Assembly (NCBI GenBank): GCA_900290305.1
Contig: OMOG01000033.1
Span: 299 to 43,631, forward strand
Length of the DNA: 43,333 nucleotides
Origin: Candidatus Sulfopaludibacter sp. SbA4
GTDB lineage: Bacteria > Acidobacteriota > Terriglobia > Bryobacterales > Bryobacteraceae
Reading direction: 5' to 3'
The position numbers were made by a program, and so were the translations under genes. Under the pieces are notes generated by a model. That model was not told the origin of the DNA and made no database searches. It was given only the letters and a program-made list of their open reading frames with translations. Positions 22,088-31,512 of the stretch are shown here, piece after piece. Every line of letters starts with the position of its first letter. Position 1 is the first letter of the stretch.

Positions 22088-25000
22088 ATGAAGGACAAAG
22101 GTGTTATTCCGCTTCTTGGGCGATCGAATATGATCCTGTTTTTCCGGCACGCGAGATACGCCGTGCTTCTCGCCTCGCTCGCCACCGCCTGCGCGCAACC
22201 GTCCCAGTTGACCTCGCTCAATGGAACCTGGGATTTCGCGTTTGCCGCCGATGCGGCCGCGGCGGATCGCCTCGCCGGGTTCCACCAGGATGGCTTTCCG
22301 GGCGGGGGCTTCCGTCCCATCCTGGTACCCTCGAACTGGGCCTTGCAGGGGTTCGAGGAACCCATTTACGCGCGGACGAGGCAGGGCGGCGAGGGCTTCT
22401 ACGTGCTTCGCTTTCAGGCGCCCGCCGCTCTCACCGGCAAGCGGGTGCTGCTGCATTTCGGCGGGGTCTGGGATTCGGCCGAGGTCTGGCTGAACTCCGC
22501 GCCGCTGGGGCGCCACGACAGCGGGTTCACCGGGTTCGCCTACGACGTGACCCCGACACTCAAGGTCGGGGCGGAGAACCGGCTGGCCGTGCGCGTCCGG
22601 CAGTCCACCAAGGACTCCGCATTCGATACCAACGATGACTGGGCGATGGGCGGCATCTACCGTGACGTTTGGCTGGAGGCCATGCCGGCGGCCACCTACA
22701 TCGACCGCGTGGAGACATCCACTACGTTCGACGCCCAGTTCCGCGACGCCGATCTGAAACTGCGCGTGCTGGTGTCCGGAAGCCGCGGCTTTGGCGGCGC
22801 GGGCACGGGAGGCAGGGGCGGCCCGGGCGGCAGAGGCGCCGCACCGGCGGGCAGAGGAGGCGCACAGGCGGCCGGAGGACGCGGCGGTTTTGGCCCGGGC
22901 GGCCCGAACGCCGCGCCGGACCACGGCTACGAGCTGCGGGCTACCCTGACCGCGCCTGATGGCAAAGAAGTTCAACGGACCGTCCTGGCCATTCCGGCCC
23001 ACCGCGGCACGGCGCGCGACACGCTTCTCACCATGCACGTGAACGCGGCCCGGCACTGGACCGCCGAAACTCCTGACTTGTACCGGCTCACGGTGGAACT
23101 GGCGCAGGGCGGCGCCGTCACGCACGCGCGGACATCGGCCGTGGGCTTCCGCCAGATCTCGACCACCGGCGGCGTGCTGCGCATCAACGGCCAGGCGGTG
23201 AAACTGCGCGGCGTGTGCCGCCACGACGAAAACCCCGACGTGGGCCGCGCCACCCGCCGGGAAGACTGGCTGCAAGACCTGCGCCTGATGAAGGCCGCGA
23301 ATATCAACATGGTTCGGACATCCCACTATCCGCCGGCCGAGGGTTTCATCGAACTCTGCGATGAGATGGGCATGTACGTACTCGACGAAGTACCCATGGG
23401 CTTCGGCGGCGGATCGGGCGACGACCCGTCCTTCATGTCATCCGGCCTGCTGCGCGCGCAGGAGACCATCGCACGCGACCGCAATCATCCCTCCGTGATC
23501 GTCTGGGATATCGGCAACGAAAATCCCTTCACCGCCCTGCACCTGGCGATGATCCGCTTTGTGAAGGGCTCCGACCCCACGCGGCCGGTGCTGATGCCGC
23601 AGCGTATCGAAGAGTTCCTCCCGCCCGAGATCGATATCCTGGCGCCGCACTACCGCCCGCCTTCCGCCCTGGATCAGCTCGCCGCGCACTCCAGCCGCCC
23701 CATCATCACCACGGAATATACGCATGCCTACGCGGAGGATGGGTTCGGCGGGCTGGCGGACTCCTGGCGCGCGCTGACCCAGCACCCCAGCGGCGCGGGC
23801 GGATCCATCTGGATGTGGCAGGATCAAGGTCTGACCAGGACGCGCACCGGCGCCAACGGCGAGCCGGAGAAGTACATTCAGATCGTCACCGACGGGTGGG
23901 ACGGCATCGTCAGGGCCGACCGCACGCCGCAGAGGGACTATTGGGAGGCGAGGGCCGTGTATGCGCCCGTGGCCGTTGCCGAAGACCCGTTGCGTTTCTG
24001 GCCCGGCCAGGGGCAGGTGCGGGTTCCTATCCGGAACGATTACGATTTCACCGAGCTTTCCACGGTCGCGGTCCATTGGAGCCTCATGGCGGATGACCGC
24101 GAACTGGCCAAGGGCGAGGCCAAGGTGAATGCCGCGCCCCACGCCATCGGGTACCTGGCCCTGCCTGTGGATGCCATCAAGACGGTGCAGCCGGGCGTGG
24201 CGTACTACGCGCACCTTGCGTTTCTTCGTCCGGATGGCTCGGAGATCGTCCAGCGCGCCGTGGAGTTGCTGGCGGACGGCCCCGCCCCGGAGCCGGCCCG
24301 CTCCGTTCAATCGCAGGTGCGCGTGCGTAGCGGAAGGACCGTCGTGGTCACGGCCGGGTCCGCATCCTATGAATTCGATCCGGCCACCGCCCGGCTGATT
24401 TCGGCATCGGCCGGCGCCGCCAAAGTCATCTCCGGCTCGCGCTTCACCATCTGGAGGCCGTTGGGGGCTAACGATGTGCTCACGCAGCGCATGCAGCCGG
24501 ACGCCGTTCCGGACCTGAACAAGTATGCGGTGGCGGTGAAAAGTTGGAACGTAAGCGAGGAAGCCTCGGGCGTCTGCATCGATGCCGAAGCCGAACACAC
24601 GGTCAACGACAAGAACTCGTTCTCCGTGGCGTACTCGTACCGGGTAGGCCGCGATGGCGTGCTATCGGTGGAGTACACGCTAAAACCCCACGTGGAGTTC
24701 CCGTGGCTGCCCGAGATCGGCATGGAGTTCGAGACCGCCGCCGGGCTGGACAATCTGCGCTGGCTGGGATTGGGCCCGCTCGATGCCTACCCCAACGAGC
24801 GGACCGCACCCATCCTCGGAGTGTACGCGGGCCGCACCGACAGCGAAACGGCCAAGGGCACGAAAGCCGTCCGGTGGGCCGAGCTCACTTCCGCGCAGGG
24901 CGCCGGCTTCCGTGTGGAGGGCGCGCCGTACATCCGATTGGAAAGGCGCAATCTGCGGGTGCTGCCCTCGGTGGTTGGGCGTTCCGAGAAGGGCCGCCGC

Positions 25001-25093
25001 CCGGAGGCCACCGAGTACCGTCTCGATACCGGCCCCTCGGCCGTATTTCAGGGCGGCTTTTCCGTAATTCCGATGGCGCAAGCGCGAAGGTGA
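22088..25093 (+). CDS. GH2 beta-galactosidase/beta-glucuronidase, exported
   Basis: About 1001 residues from ATG 22088, which has GGAGAA upstream; the ATG at 22130 (MILFFRHARYAVLLASLATACAQ) is the alternative and begins the signal peptide directly. Domains in order: sugar-binding jelly roll (LNGTWDF, VPSNWALQGFEEPIY), Ig-like domain, TIM barrel (RGVCRHDENPDVG, MVRTSHYPP), and a C-terminal LacZ-type beta-sandwich (LRWLGLGPLDAYPNER). The acid/base Glu is in DIGNENP (about 478) and the nucleophile Glu in ITTEYTHA (about 543). The Ig-like domain carries a ~45-residue Gly/Ala/Arg-rich insert (around 22790-22920). It hydrolyses terminal beta-linked sugars; galactose specificity is assumed from the LacZ-like C-terminus. 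It follows the TonB receptor as in glycan-use loci. Confidence 0.9.
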   Translation: MKDKGVIPLLGRSNMILFFRHARYAVLLASLATACAQPSQLTSLNGTWDFAFAADAAAADRLAGFHQDGFPGGGFRPILVPSNWALQGFEEPIYARTRQGGEGFYVLRFQAPAALTGKRVLLHFGGVWDSAEVWLNSAPLGRHDSGFTGFAYDVTPTLKVGAENRLAVRVRQSTKDSAFDTNDDWAMGGIYRDVWLEAMPAATYIDRVETSTTFDAQFRDADLKLRVLVSGSRGFGGAGTGGRGGPGGRGAAPAGRGGAQAAGGRGGFGPGGPNAAPDHGYELRATLTAPDGKEVQRTVLAIPAHRGTARDTLLTMHVNAARHWTAETPDLYRLTVELAQGGAVTHARTSAVGFRQISTTGGVLRINGQAVKLRGVCRHDENPDVGRATRREDWLQDLRLMKAANINMVRTSHYPPAEGFIELCDEMGMYVLDEVPMGFGGGSGDDPSFMSSGLLRAQETIARDRNHPSVIVWDIGNENPFTALHLAMIRFVKGSDPTRPVLMPQRIEEFLPPEIDILAPHYRPPSALDQLAAHSSRPIITTEYTHAYAEDGFGGLADSWRALTQHPSGAGGSIWMWQDQGLTRTRTGANGEPEKYIQIVTDGWDGIVRADRTPQRDYWEARAVYAPVAVAEDPLRFWPGQGQVRVPIRNDYDFTELSTVAVHWSLMADDRELAKGEAKVNAAPHAIGYLALPVDAIKTVQPGVAYYAHLAFLRPDGSEIVQRAVELLADGPAPEPARSVQSQVRVRSGRTVVVTAGSASYEFDPATARLISASAGAAKVISGSRFTIWRPLGANDVLTQRMQPDAVPDLNKYAVAVKSWNVSEEASGVCIDAEAEHTVNDKNSFSVAYSYRVGRDGVLSVEYTLKPHVEFPWLPEIGMEFETAAGLDNLRWLGLGPLDAYPNERTAPILGVYAGRTDSETAKGTKAVRWAELTSAQGAGFRVEGAPYIRLERRNLRVLPSVVGRSEKGRRPEATEYRLDTGPSAVFQGGFSVIPMAQARR

Positions 25094-25225
25094 ATGGTCC
25101 CGCTTTCAGCGGGTCCCTGGAGTTTCCACTTTTTCGGCCAGTCCTTGTGTGGCAGACTGGTAGCCTGCTGGCCGACTGGCAGTCGGCCACAGCCCCACAG
25201 CCTGCCCGGACCGGCGTGGGTGCCA

Positions 25226-25231
25226 TACAAT
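25226..25231 (+). promoter_or_regulatory. -10-like TACAAT seven bases before the SGNH hydrolase start
   Basis: TACAAT, seven bases, then ATG at 25239 with no Shine-Dalgarno sequence. No convincing -35 is visible. Candidate leaderless promoter. Confidence 0.4.
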
Positions 25232-25238
25232 AACTACC

Positions 25239-25976
25239 ATGCGCATCACGCTCGCCCTTTTGCTCGCGGTGGCGGCCTGGGCCCAGCCGCCCGCCGGACC
25301 GCCTCCCTTTCCGACGCCTTCGGTGCTCGCGCCGGCCGCGCGGATGATCAACGATTACGGCAACCGCTTCCGTTACGCCGCCGACAACCAGAAGTTGCAG
25401 CCGCCCGCGGCGGGCGAGGACCGCGTGGTCTTCATGGGCGACTCCATCACCGATAACTGGGGACGCCCCAACTATGGCGCGTTTTTCCCGGGAAAGCCCT
25501 ATGTCAACCGCGGAATCAGCGGGCAGGTGACGCCGCAGATGCTGCTCCGCTTCTATCCCGACGTGGTCGCGCTGAAGCCCAAGGTGGTGGTGATTCTCGC
25601 GGGCACCAACGATATCGGCGGCAACGTGGGCCCCATGACGCTCGAAGATACCGAGAGCTACCTGATATCGATGTGCGACATGGCGCGCGCCAATAACATC
25701 AAGGTCGTGCTGGCGTCACTGACTCCGGTGTGCGACTATCACCGTCCGCAGACGCAGGCGCGGCCGCCCGAGAAGATCAACGCCCTCAACCAGTGGATCA
25801 AGGAATACACCGCGAAGAATCATTTCGTCTACCTGGATTACTACTCCGCCACGGTGGACGATAAAGGCTTCTTCAAGGCGGAAATCACGGGCGACGGTCT
25901 GCATCCCAACGCCGCCGGCTACCAGATCATGGGGCCTCTGGCGGAGAAGGCCATCGCCCAGGCGCTGGGGAAGTAG
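25239..25976 (+). CDS. Exported SGNH/GDSL-family esterase
   Basis: A 245-residue hydrolase with a signal peptide (MRITLALLLAVAAWAQ). The four SGNH blocks are all present: FMGDSIT (Ser69), NRGISGQ (Gly93), AGTNDIGG (Asn124) and GDGLHPN (Asp219, His222). It resembles the PAF-acetylhydrolase/rhamnogalacturonan acetylesterase branch. Next to a TonB receptor and GH2 enzyme, a carbohydrate de-acetylase role is plausible but not shown. The ADOP permease gene begins four bases after its TAG, so the two are probably cotranscribed. Confidence 0.9.
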   Translation: MRITLALLLAVAAWAQPPAGPPPFPTPSVLAPAARMINDYGNRFRYAADNQKLQPPAAGEDRVVFMGDSITDNWGRPNYGAFFPGKPYVNRGISGQVTPQMLLRFYPDVVALKPKVVVILAGTNDIGGNVGPMTLEDTESYLISMCDMARANNIKVVLASLTPVCDYHRPQTQARPPEKINALNQWIKEYTAKNHFVYLDYYSATVDDKGFFKAEITGDGLHPNAAGYQIMGPLAEKAIAQALGK

Positions 25977-25980
25977 CATC

Positions 25981-28467
25981 ATGTGGAAGGACCTCAGCTT
26001 CTCGTTCCGCACCTTGCGCCGCAGCCCCCTGTTCACCTGCGCCGCCGTGCTCTCGCTCGCGCTGGGAATTGGCGCCAACACCGCGATCTTCTCGCTGCTC
26101 AACCAGGTCGTGCTGCGCTCGCTGCCCGTCCGCGATCCGGAGCGCCTGGTCCTGCTCCACACCGAATTCAAGGCTCAGGGAAGCAGCTCCAGCGATAACT
26201 CCGAGTCGGTTTTTTCCAACCCCATGTACCGCGACCTCGGCGATCGCGACACCGCCTTCGACGGCGTGATCGCGCGGATGAGCGGGAGTGTGCGGCTGGC
26301 CAACCAGGGAGGCACGGAATCGGCCAGCGCCGAGATGGTCTCGGGCAATTTTTTCCAGGTGCTGGGGGTAGGGGCGGCGCTCGGCCGCGTCATCGCGCCG
26401 GCGGATGATACCGCGCCCGGCGCGCATCCCGTGGTGGTATTGAGCCACGGCTTTTGGTCGAGCCATTTTGCGGGCAGTCCGGCAATCCTGAACCAAAGCA
26501 CCACGCTCAACGGCCACCCCTTCGTGGTGATCGGGGTGGCGGAGGCGCGCTTCCAGGGCATCACTCCGGGCCGGCTGCCGGATCTGTACGTCCCCATCAC
26601 CATGCAGCGGGCGATCCTGCCGACGATGGATGCGCTCGAGGACCGCCGCACGCGCTGGCTCAACCTGTTTGCCCGGCTGAAGCTCGGCATGTCCATCGCG
26701 CGGGCGCAGGCTGCCACCGACGTGGCCTATCGCTCCATTCTCGAAATGGAGCTGACCCAGACCAACAGTTATCGGACCGGCCGCGATCGCGAGGAGTTCC
26801 TCAACCATCGCGCCGAATTGCGTCCGGCTTCGCAAGGCATCAGCGAAATGCGGCGAAGGTGGGAGAAGCCGCTCCTGGCCTTGATGACGCTGGTGGCGCT
26901 GGTGCTCATCATCGCCTGCGCCAACGTCGCCAGCCTGATGCTGGCGCGCGCCGCCGGGCGGCAGCGGGAAATCGCCATCCGGCTGGCCATCGGAGCGGGC
27001 CGCATCGCCATGGTCCGGCAACTGCTCCTCGAAGGACTGATGCTGGCGGTGGCCGGCGGCGTCGTCGGATTGGCGGTCTCGCACTGGAGCACCCAAGCCC
27101 TGGTGCGCGTCCTGCCCAGGGGATACGCCAACACGCTGTCCGCGGCCATCGACACGCCGTTGCTGCTGTTCACCCTGGGTCTCTCGGCCGCCTGCGGGCT
27201 GCTCTTCGGATTGATTCCCGCGCTGCAGTCGACGCGGCCCGACCTTGCGGGTACGCTGAAGGAACAGGTGTCCAACGTGGCCTCCGGTCCGGCGCGCTTT
27301 CGCCGCGGGCTGGTCGTCGCGCAACTGGCGCTTTCCCTCCTGCTGATCGTGGGCGCGTTACTGTTCGCCGGCAGCCTGCGGAACCTGCTCACCGTGAACC
27401 TGGGCTTCCGTACCCAACGGCTGCTGCTCTTCAACGTGAATGCCACGCTCGCCCGCCCGAAACTGGCCGACGCCATCGCGTTTTACAAAGATCTTCAGGA
27501 GCGGCTCTCGGCGATTCCCGGAGTCACTGGAGTGGGCGCGGCGGCCAGCGGACCTTTCGGCGACGGCAATCGCGGCGGAAATATCACCGTCGAGGCCTAT
27601 CAGCCGCGGCCCGATGAGTACGTCGGCTCGTCCATTGTCGCGGTCAACCCGGGATTCTTTCACTCACTCGGAATCGCCCTCCGCGCCGGCCGCGAGTTCT
27701 CCGATCGCGACGACGCGGGCGCGCCCAAAACCGTAATGGTGAACGAGGCCTTCGCCAAGCGCTACTTCGCGGGCGGGAATCCCGTCGGCCGGCGGATGAT
27801 GTTCGGCGGAAGCGATCGCCCGGTGCTCGACCGCGAGATCGTGGGCCTCGTCCCGGACACTCGCTCGGAGGTCCGCACACCATCGCGCGAGACGGTCTAT
27901 CTTCCCTACGCCCAGTGGGACAAGCCCGAGCGGCTGGTGTTTTATGTGCGCACCGCCGGCGATGAGAATCGCCTCTCGTCGGACATCCGGCGCGTGGTGC
28001 GGGAAGCCGATCCGAACGTTCCGGTGAACGCCATCACGCCGCTGGACGTCAAGATTCGCGATTCCCTGTACACCGAGCGCCTCATCGCCCTGCTCTCGGA
28101 AGCGTTCGGAGTGTTGGCCACGCTGCTGGCGGCCATCGGACTCTACGGCGTGGTGGCGGTCACGGTAGCGCGGCGCACCGCGGAGATCGGCATCCGGATG
28201 GCCCTCGGGGCGGTGCCCGCGGACGTGGTGCGCATGGTGCTGAAGGACGCCGGAGGCATGGCGGCGGCCGGCATCGCGATCGGGGTGGTGGGAGCGTTCG
28301 CGCTGGGACGCCTGGTGGAGTCGCAACTCTTCGGCATCCAGCCGGCCGATCCGCTGGTGCTATCCGGCGCGGCGGCAACGTTGGCCGCGGTGGCCCTGCT
28401 GGCGGCGTTCATCCCCGGATGGCGCGCGTCCCGCATCGACCCGGTGCGGGCGCTCAAGTACGAGTAA
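25981..28467 (+). CDS. ADOP-type FtsX/MacB-like permease (no ATPase domain)
   Basis: An 828-residue inner-membrane protein with a duplicated MacB-periplasmic-core plus FtsX arrangement. First TM (LFTCAAVLSLALGIGANTAI) and first periplasmic core at residues ~50-270. Then TM helices LMTLVALVLIIACANVASLM, VAGGVVGLAVS and FTLGLSAACGLLFG, and VVAQLALSLLLIVGALLFAG. The second core is at ~470-680, then the final FtsX domain with EIGIRMALGAVPADVV and FIPGWRASRIDPVRALKYE. This is the acidobacterial duplicated orphan permease layout, normally without a linked ATPase; none is present here. MacB relatives couple ATP hydrolysis to mechanotransmission and efflux; the cargo of orphan forms is unknown. It is translationally close to the SGNH gene. 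Confidence 0.9.
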   Translation: MWKDLSFSFRTLRRSPLFTCAAVLSLALGIGANTAIFSLLNQVVLRSLPVRDPERLVLLHTEFKAQGSSSSDNSESVFSNPMYRDLGDRDTAFDGVIARMSGSVRLANQGGTESASAEMVSGNFFQVLGVGAALGRVIAPADDTAPGAHPVVVLSHGFWSSHFAGSPAILNQSTTLNGHPFVVIGVAEARFQGITPGRLPDLYVPITMQRAILPTMDALEDRRTRWLNLFARLKLGMSIARAQAATDVAYRSILEMELTQTNSYRTGRDREEFLNHRAELRPASQGISEMRRRWEKPLLALMTLVALVLIIACANVASLMLARAAGRQREIAIRLAIGAGRIAMVRQLLLEGLMLAVAGGVVGLAVSHWSTQALVRVLPRGYANTLSAAIDTPLLLFTLGLSAACGLLFGLIPALQSTRPDLAGTLKEQVSNVASGPARFRRGLVVAQLALSLLLIVGALLFAGSLRNLLTVNLGFRTQRLLLFNVNATLARPKLADAIAFYKDLQERLSAIPGVTGVGAAASGPFGDGNRGGNITVEAYQPRPDEYVGSSIVAVNPGFFHSLGIALRAGREFSDRDDAGAPKTVMVNEAFAKRYFAGGNPVGRRMMFGGSDRPVLDREIVGLVPDTRSEVRTPSRETVYLPYAQWDKPERLVFYVRTAGDENRLSSDIRRVVREADPNVPVNAITPLDVKIRDSLYTERLIALLSEAFGVLATLLAAIGLYGVVAVTVARRTAEIGIRMALGAVPADVVRMVLKDAGGMAAAGIAIGVVGAFALGRLVESQLFGIQPADPLVLSGAAATLAAVALLAAFIPGWRASRIDPVRALKYE

Positions 28468-28773
28468 GTGAATACTTTCGTACACTGAAGCTGCGGCGGC
28501 CGTTTGGGACCATGAGATTTCATAAATACGGCCTCGTATCCAACCGTGGCGCAGGCACTCCTGCGTGCCGCGTCGACACTCGTGTCGACGCTCGCTCGGG
28601 TCCTGAAAATACGCTGGCGCATTGATGAAACGGTGCACTAAGTCGATCCGGCGCACGCACAGTTTGGACCCCACAAGGCTCGGCTATGTTCCCAACCGTC
28701 CATGTGTTGAAGCACGAAGAACGGCGTTTCTGGACTTCATGGGTCGGCCCGCCTTGCACCGGTCAAGTAAACG
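28468..28773. other. Gene-free region with tandem palindromes
   Basis: No gene is supported here. GGCAC-TCCTGC-GTGCC (28554-28569) is followed immediately by the perfect 10-bp stem GCGTCGACAC-TC-GTGTCGACGC (28570-28591), after the ADOP gene. The ~42 bases at 28604-28645 resemble 29716-29758 on the other side of the next gene. Confidence 0.55.
28604..28645 (+). repeat. Diverged direct repeat, copy 1
   Basis: About 79% identical by eye to 29716-29758 (shared blocks TGAAAA, TGGCG, GAAACG, ACTAAG). The copies flank the LolA-like gene. Confidence 0.45.
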
Positions 28774-29598
28774 TTATTTCCCGTCGAACGTCAAGGTGCT
28801 GTTCACGTCCGTGTGCCGGAAATCGCTGTTCGTGACATTGATCGCGACCACTTGTTTGAAGAAGAACAGCGCCCGCACCGAGAACTCCCCGCCGAAACCA
28901 GAGGGAAACCAGACCCCATCGGCCAGGCGCCGATAGCTGACGGTGAAGCCGATGCCGTGCACGCTCGTCCCCAGCAGGATGCGCACCGGCAGCGGAATTC
29001 CGATCGTCAGATCGGTGTTCACCTGTACCGGCTGAAACTCCTCGGCATCGATCAGCGCCTCTCCCTTCCAGTAGCCCTGGTTACCGGAGGCATCCTTCTG
29101 TTGGTTGGGACGGAACGTCACGCGGTAAACCTTGCGCCCGGCATGCATTTCGGTGCCCGCGAGCTTGTATTCGTAAACCTGCTGCTCCTCCGCCGTGAGC
29201 GGAAAAAGGCCGCGCGGTACCCCATCCTTCGTCTTTCCGAGCGACGTGCTGAAAGAGTCGCCCTCGCTCCCCGTGGTGACCGACAGGTTCTCTCCGGAGC
29301 CGCCGCTGAGATCCACGTTACAGCGGCGCAGTTCGCCATTCGTTCCCGGTGGATTCACCAGCCGGCGCTCGATGCCGTCCGCCATAGGGGTTACAGTGTA
29401 TTCCCGCCGTTGCTCACACGTCATCTTGCCGTTCGACTGATGCATCGCCACCAGTTCCTGCTGGCGATACACAAACTGCTTCCGGGCCTCCACCGATTTC
29501 GCCTGATTGGCCGCCACGCGACCCATAATGTCGTCAATCGAAGGAGCCTGCGAAAATCCGGCTGAAGCCGCGATCAGTATCCAAGCAATCCGCTTCAT
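28774..29598 (-). CDS. Exported protein, possibly LolA/LppX-like fold
   Basis: A 274-residue protein with a signal peptide (MKRIAWILIAASAGFSQ). Its helix-then-beta sequence (IMGRVAANQAKSVEARKQFVYRQQEL, YRVTFRPNQQ, GEALIDAEEFQPVQV, GFTVSYRRLADGVWFPSGFGGE) has the layout of lipoprotein-carrier-like folds, which hold hydrophobic ligands in a beta half-barrel. A pair of cysteines (TCEQRRE and RRCNVD) may form a disulfide. No lipobox is visible. It is a single gene bounded by non-coding repeats. The fold guess rests on pattern only and the function is not known. Confidence 0.75.
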   Translation of the reverse strand: MKRIAWILIAASAGFSQAPSIDDIMGRVAANQAKSVEARKQFVYRQQELVAMHQSNGKMTCEQRREYTVTPMADGIERRLVNPPGTNGELRRCNVDLSGGSGENLSVTTGSEGDSFSTSLGKTKDGVPRGLFPLTAEEQQVYEYKLAGTEMHAGRKVYRVTFRPNQQKDASGNQGYWKGEALIDAEEFQPVQVNTDLTIGIPLPVRILLGTSVHGIGFTVSYRRLADGVWFPSGFGGEFSVRALFFFKQVVAINVTNSDFRHTDVNSTLTFDGK

Positions 29599-29715
29599 AT
29601 TCCTGAATACGAAGATACGCCCCTACAAGAACGCAGATCAACTTTCGCCTCTCGCCTCTAATCGTGCGCTCCTTTCCGATAACGGCTGTGAAGGCCGTTT
29701 TTGGAAGGCGCCTGA

Positions 29716-29758
29716 ATGAAAAATACGTTGGCGAATTCACGAAACGACGTACTAAGCC
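29716..29758 (+). repeat. Diverged direct repeat, copy 2
   Basis: Partner of 28604-28645. The surrounding ~260 bases (29599-29859) hold no supported gene. Confidence 0.45.
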
Positions 29759-29859
29759 GGAAACGGCGGCCGGTAACCTACTTCACGACCGCAATCGGCG
29801 GGATGGCAGGAACCGGATTTACGGTTTGGCCGTGATTCCTGCGGACCTTCCCCCCGCTC

Positions 29860-31512
29860 TCAGTCGCTCTTTCTCACCATTTCCATCCGTTGGATCATCA
29901 CGTCGATCCAGTCGGGTTCGCCGCCATAGCCGATCTGCGTCCAGCGCCAGACGCCTTTTGGATCGACGATCCAGTTCTGCGGAATGGCAAAGCCATCCAG
30001 CAGGGTCGTGACAAAGCTGAAAGCCGGCATCACTGGGAAGGTGTAGCCCTTCTCTTTCATGAACGGCTCGACCAGCCCGAGATCTTCATCGATATTGAAG
30101 GTTAGAATCTGCAAGCCGGGGCGGTCCTTCACCGTCTCGTAGAGTTTCTGCAGGTGTGGCAGTTCGGTATTGCAGGGTCCGCACCAGGTGGCCCATATGT
30201 TGATCAGGACACTCTTGCCTTCGAGCGTGGCCAGCTTCCACGTCTTGCCCGAGAGATCGGCAAGGTCGAAGGTGGGAAGCTGCCGGGTTGGCTTCTCCCA
30301 ACGGCCTTCGGCGGCCTCCTGAGGTTTTGCCCCGGGCGGCTTGCTCCAGACACCCCAGGCGACGTCCGTGCCGCCCAGCTCTTTGAAGACGGCGCGTGCT
30401 TCCTCGGATACCGGGTCGTCGAGGCGGCCATGCCAGGGCGTGGGCGGCGAGATGCGCGTCTCGAGGGCTAACTGATAATAAGTCAGCGCGTCGGCCTTGC
30501 GGTTCTCCAGCGCGGCGAGGCGGGCGCGATTGCGCCAATAATTCGACTGGAGCTTCGGGCTCTTGGGCGGTGCACCTTCCACCGCGGCGCGCACACTCTG
30601 CGCCTCGGCGGGACGATTGGCGAGCCGGGCCGCCTGCAAGATCAGACCGGTCAGGCTTTGCTGCTGATAGACCGCACTGCGCTCGATTTCGTCCTCCCTG
30701 TCGGCGGTGAGGTCGTCGCTCTTGGGTTGGTTCAACTCGGTGGCCAGCATGGGCTGCGCTTTGTGCAGCAGATCCAGCGCCCGCTTGGGCTGCCACTTGT
30801 GCGTCACCAGGAAGTCCGCCGCTTCGATGTAGGGCGACGAATCGGGGGGTTCGTAGTCGAGGGCCGCCTTGAGATAGTGATCCATGGCGGCGATTGCCTC
30901 TTTTTCCCCGAGAGACATGTCGCTCGAAATGGCGTTGTACCACGCCCCGCGGCTCAAATAGGTGTCGTCCGGATAGTCGTGGATCCAACCTTTCAAGGCT
31001 TCGCGATAAGCCTGATCGTAGGCCGCCCACCGGGCGGTGTCCTTCTGATCTTCAGGCTCTTTATGCGCCTTCCGCCAGCGTTCGTATACCACGCTGGAAG
31101 CCGCATTGCTGGACGGGAACTCCTTCAGGATGCGGTCGTCGATGGCCGTGAGGGCAGCTTCGGCTGCGCCGCTCTGCTTGTATCCGCCGCGGAGGAATCG
31201 AAGCCACTCGCCATCGGGTTTGGGTTCGGGTTTGGCGGATTCCAGGCGCTTGAGGTCCTCGGCCACCTGCCGGCGCAGCGCCGCGTGTTCCTGCGGCGGG
31301 CGCGAGCGAAACTCCAGGCCCCAGAGCGTCTCGTACTGCTTGAGGATTTCAGGATCGGACTCCTTCGCCAGGCGTTCGCGGAGCGCGGCCGCCACGCGCG
31401 CCTCGAGCGCAGTGTCGCCGCCTTTTCCGAGGATCCACTGAGTGCGATTGTCGGTGGAACTGCTGCATACGGAGAAGAACGAGCTGAGATACGCACCGCT
31501 CCTTCTTCCCAT
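29860..31512 (-). CDS. TlpA/thioredoxin-like redoxin protein, C-terminal part of a frameshifted gene
   Basis: A ~550-residue open frame whose conserved part starts near 31500 (SGAYLSSFFSVCSSSTDNRT). It holds an alpha-helical, TPR-like region to about residue 400 and a C-terminal TlpA/ResA-type thioredoxin domain. The active site is WATWCGPC (NIWATWCGPCNTELPHL), followed by the usual FPVMPAF and WIVDPKG segments. TlpA-like proteins reduce periplasmic disulfides or serve cytochrome c maturation. The ATG at 31512 only exists because of the frame change; the natural N-terminus, with a signal peptide, lies in the adjacent frame at 31349-31984. The full protein would be about 700 residues. Confidence 0.85.
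   Translation of the reverse strand: MGRRSGAYLSSFFSVCSSSTDNRTQWILGKGGDTALEARVAAALRERLAKESDPEILKQYETLWGLEFRSRPPQEHAALRRQVAEDLKRLESAKPEPKPDGEWLRFLRGGYKQSGAAEAALTAIDDRILKEFPSSNAASSVVYERWRKAHKEPEDQKDTARWAAYDQAYREALKGWIHDYPDDTYLSRGAWYNAISSDMSLGEKEAIAAMDHYLKAALDYEPPDSSPYIEAADFLVTHKWQPKRALDLLHKAQPMLATELNQPKSDDLTADREDEIERSAVYQQQSLTGLILQAARLANRPAEAQSVRAAVEGAPPKSPKLQSNYWRNRARLAALENRKADALTYYQLALETRISPPTPWHGRLDDPVSEEARAVFKELGGTDVAWGVWSKPPGAKPQEAAEGRWEKPTRQLPTFDLADLSGKTWKLATLEGKSVLINIWATWCGPCNTELPHLQKLYETVKDRPGLQILTFNIDEDLGLVEPFMKEKGYTFPVMPAFSFVTTLLDGFAIPQNWIVDPKGVWRWTQIGYGGEPDWIDVMIQRMEMVRKSD

Noticed and set aside
21728-23326. Antisense frame of 532 codons spanning the receptor end and GH2 start
   Set aside because: It crosses two well-supported genes and encodes low-complexity Ala/Arg sequence.
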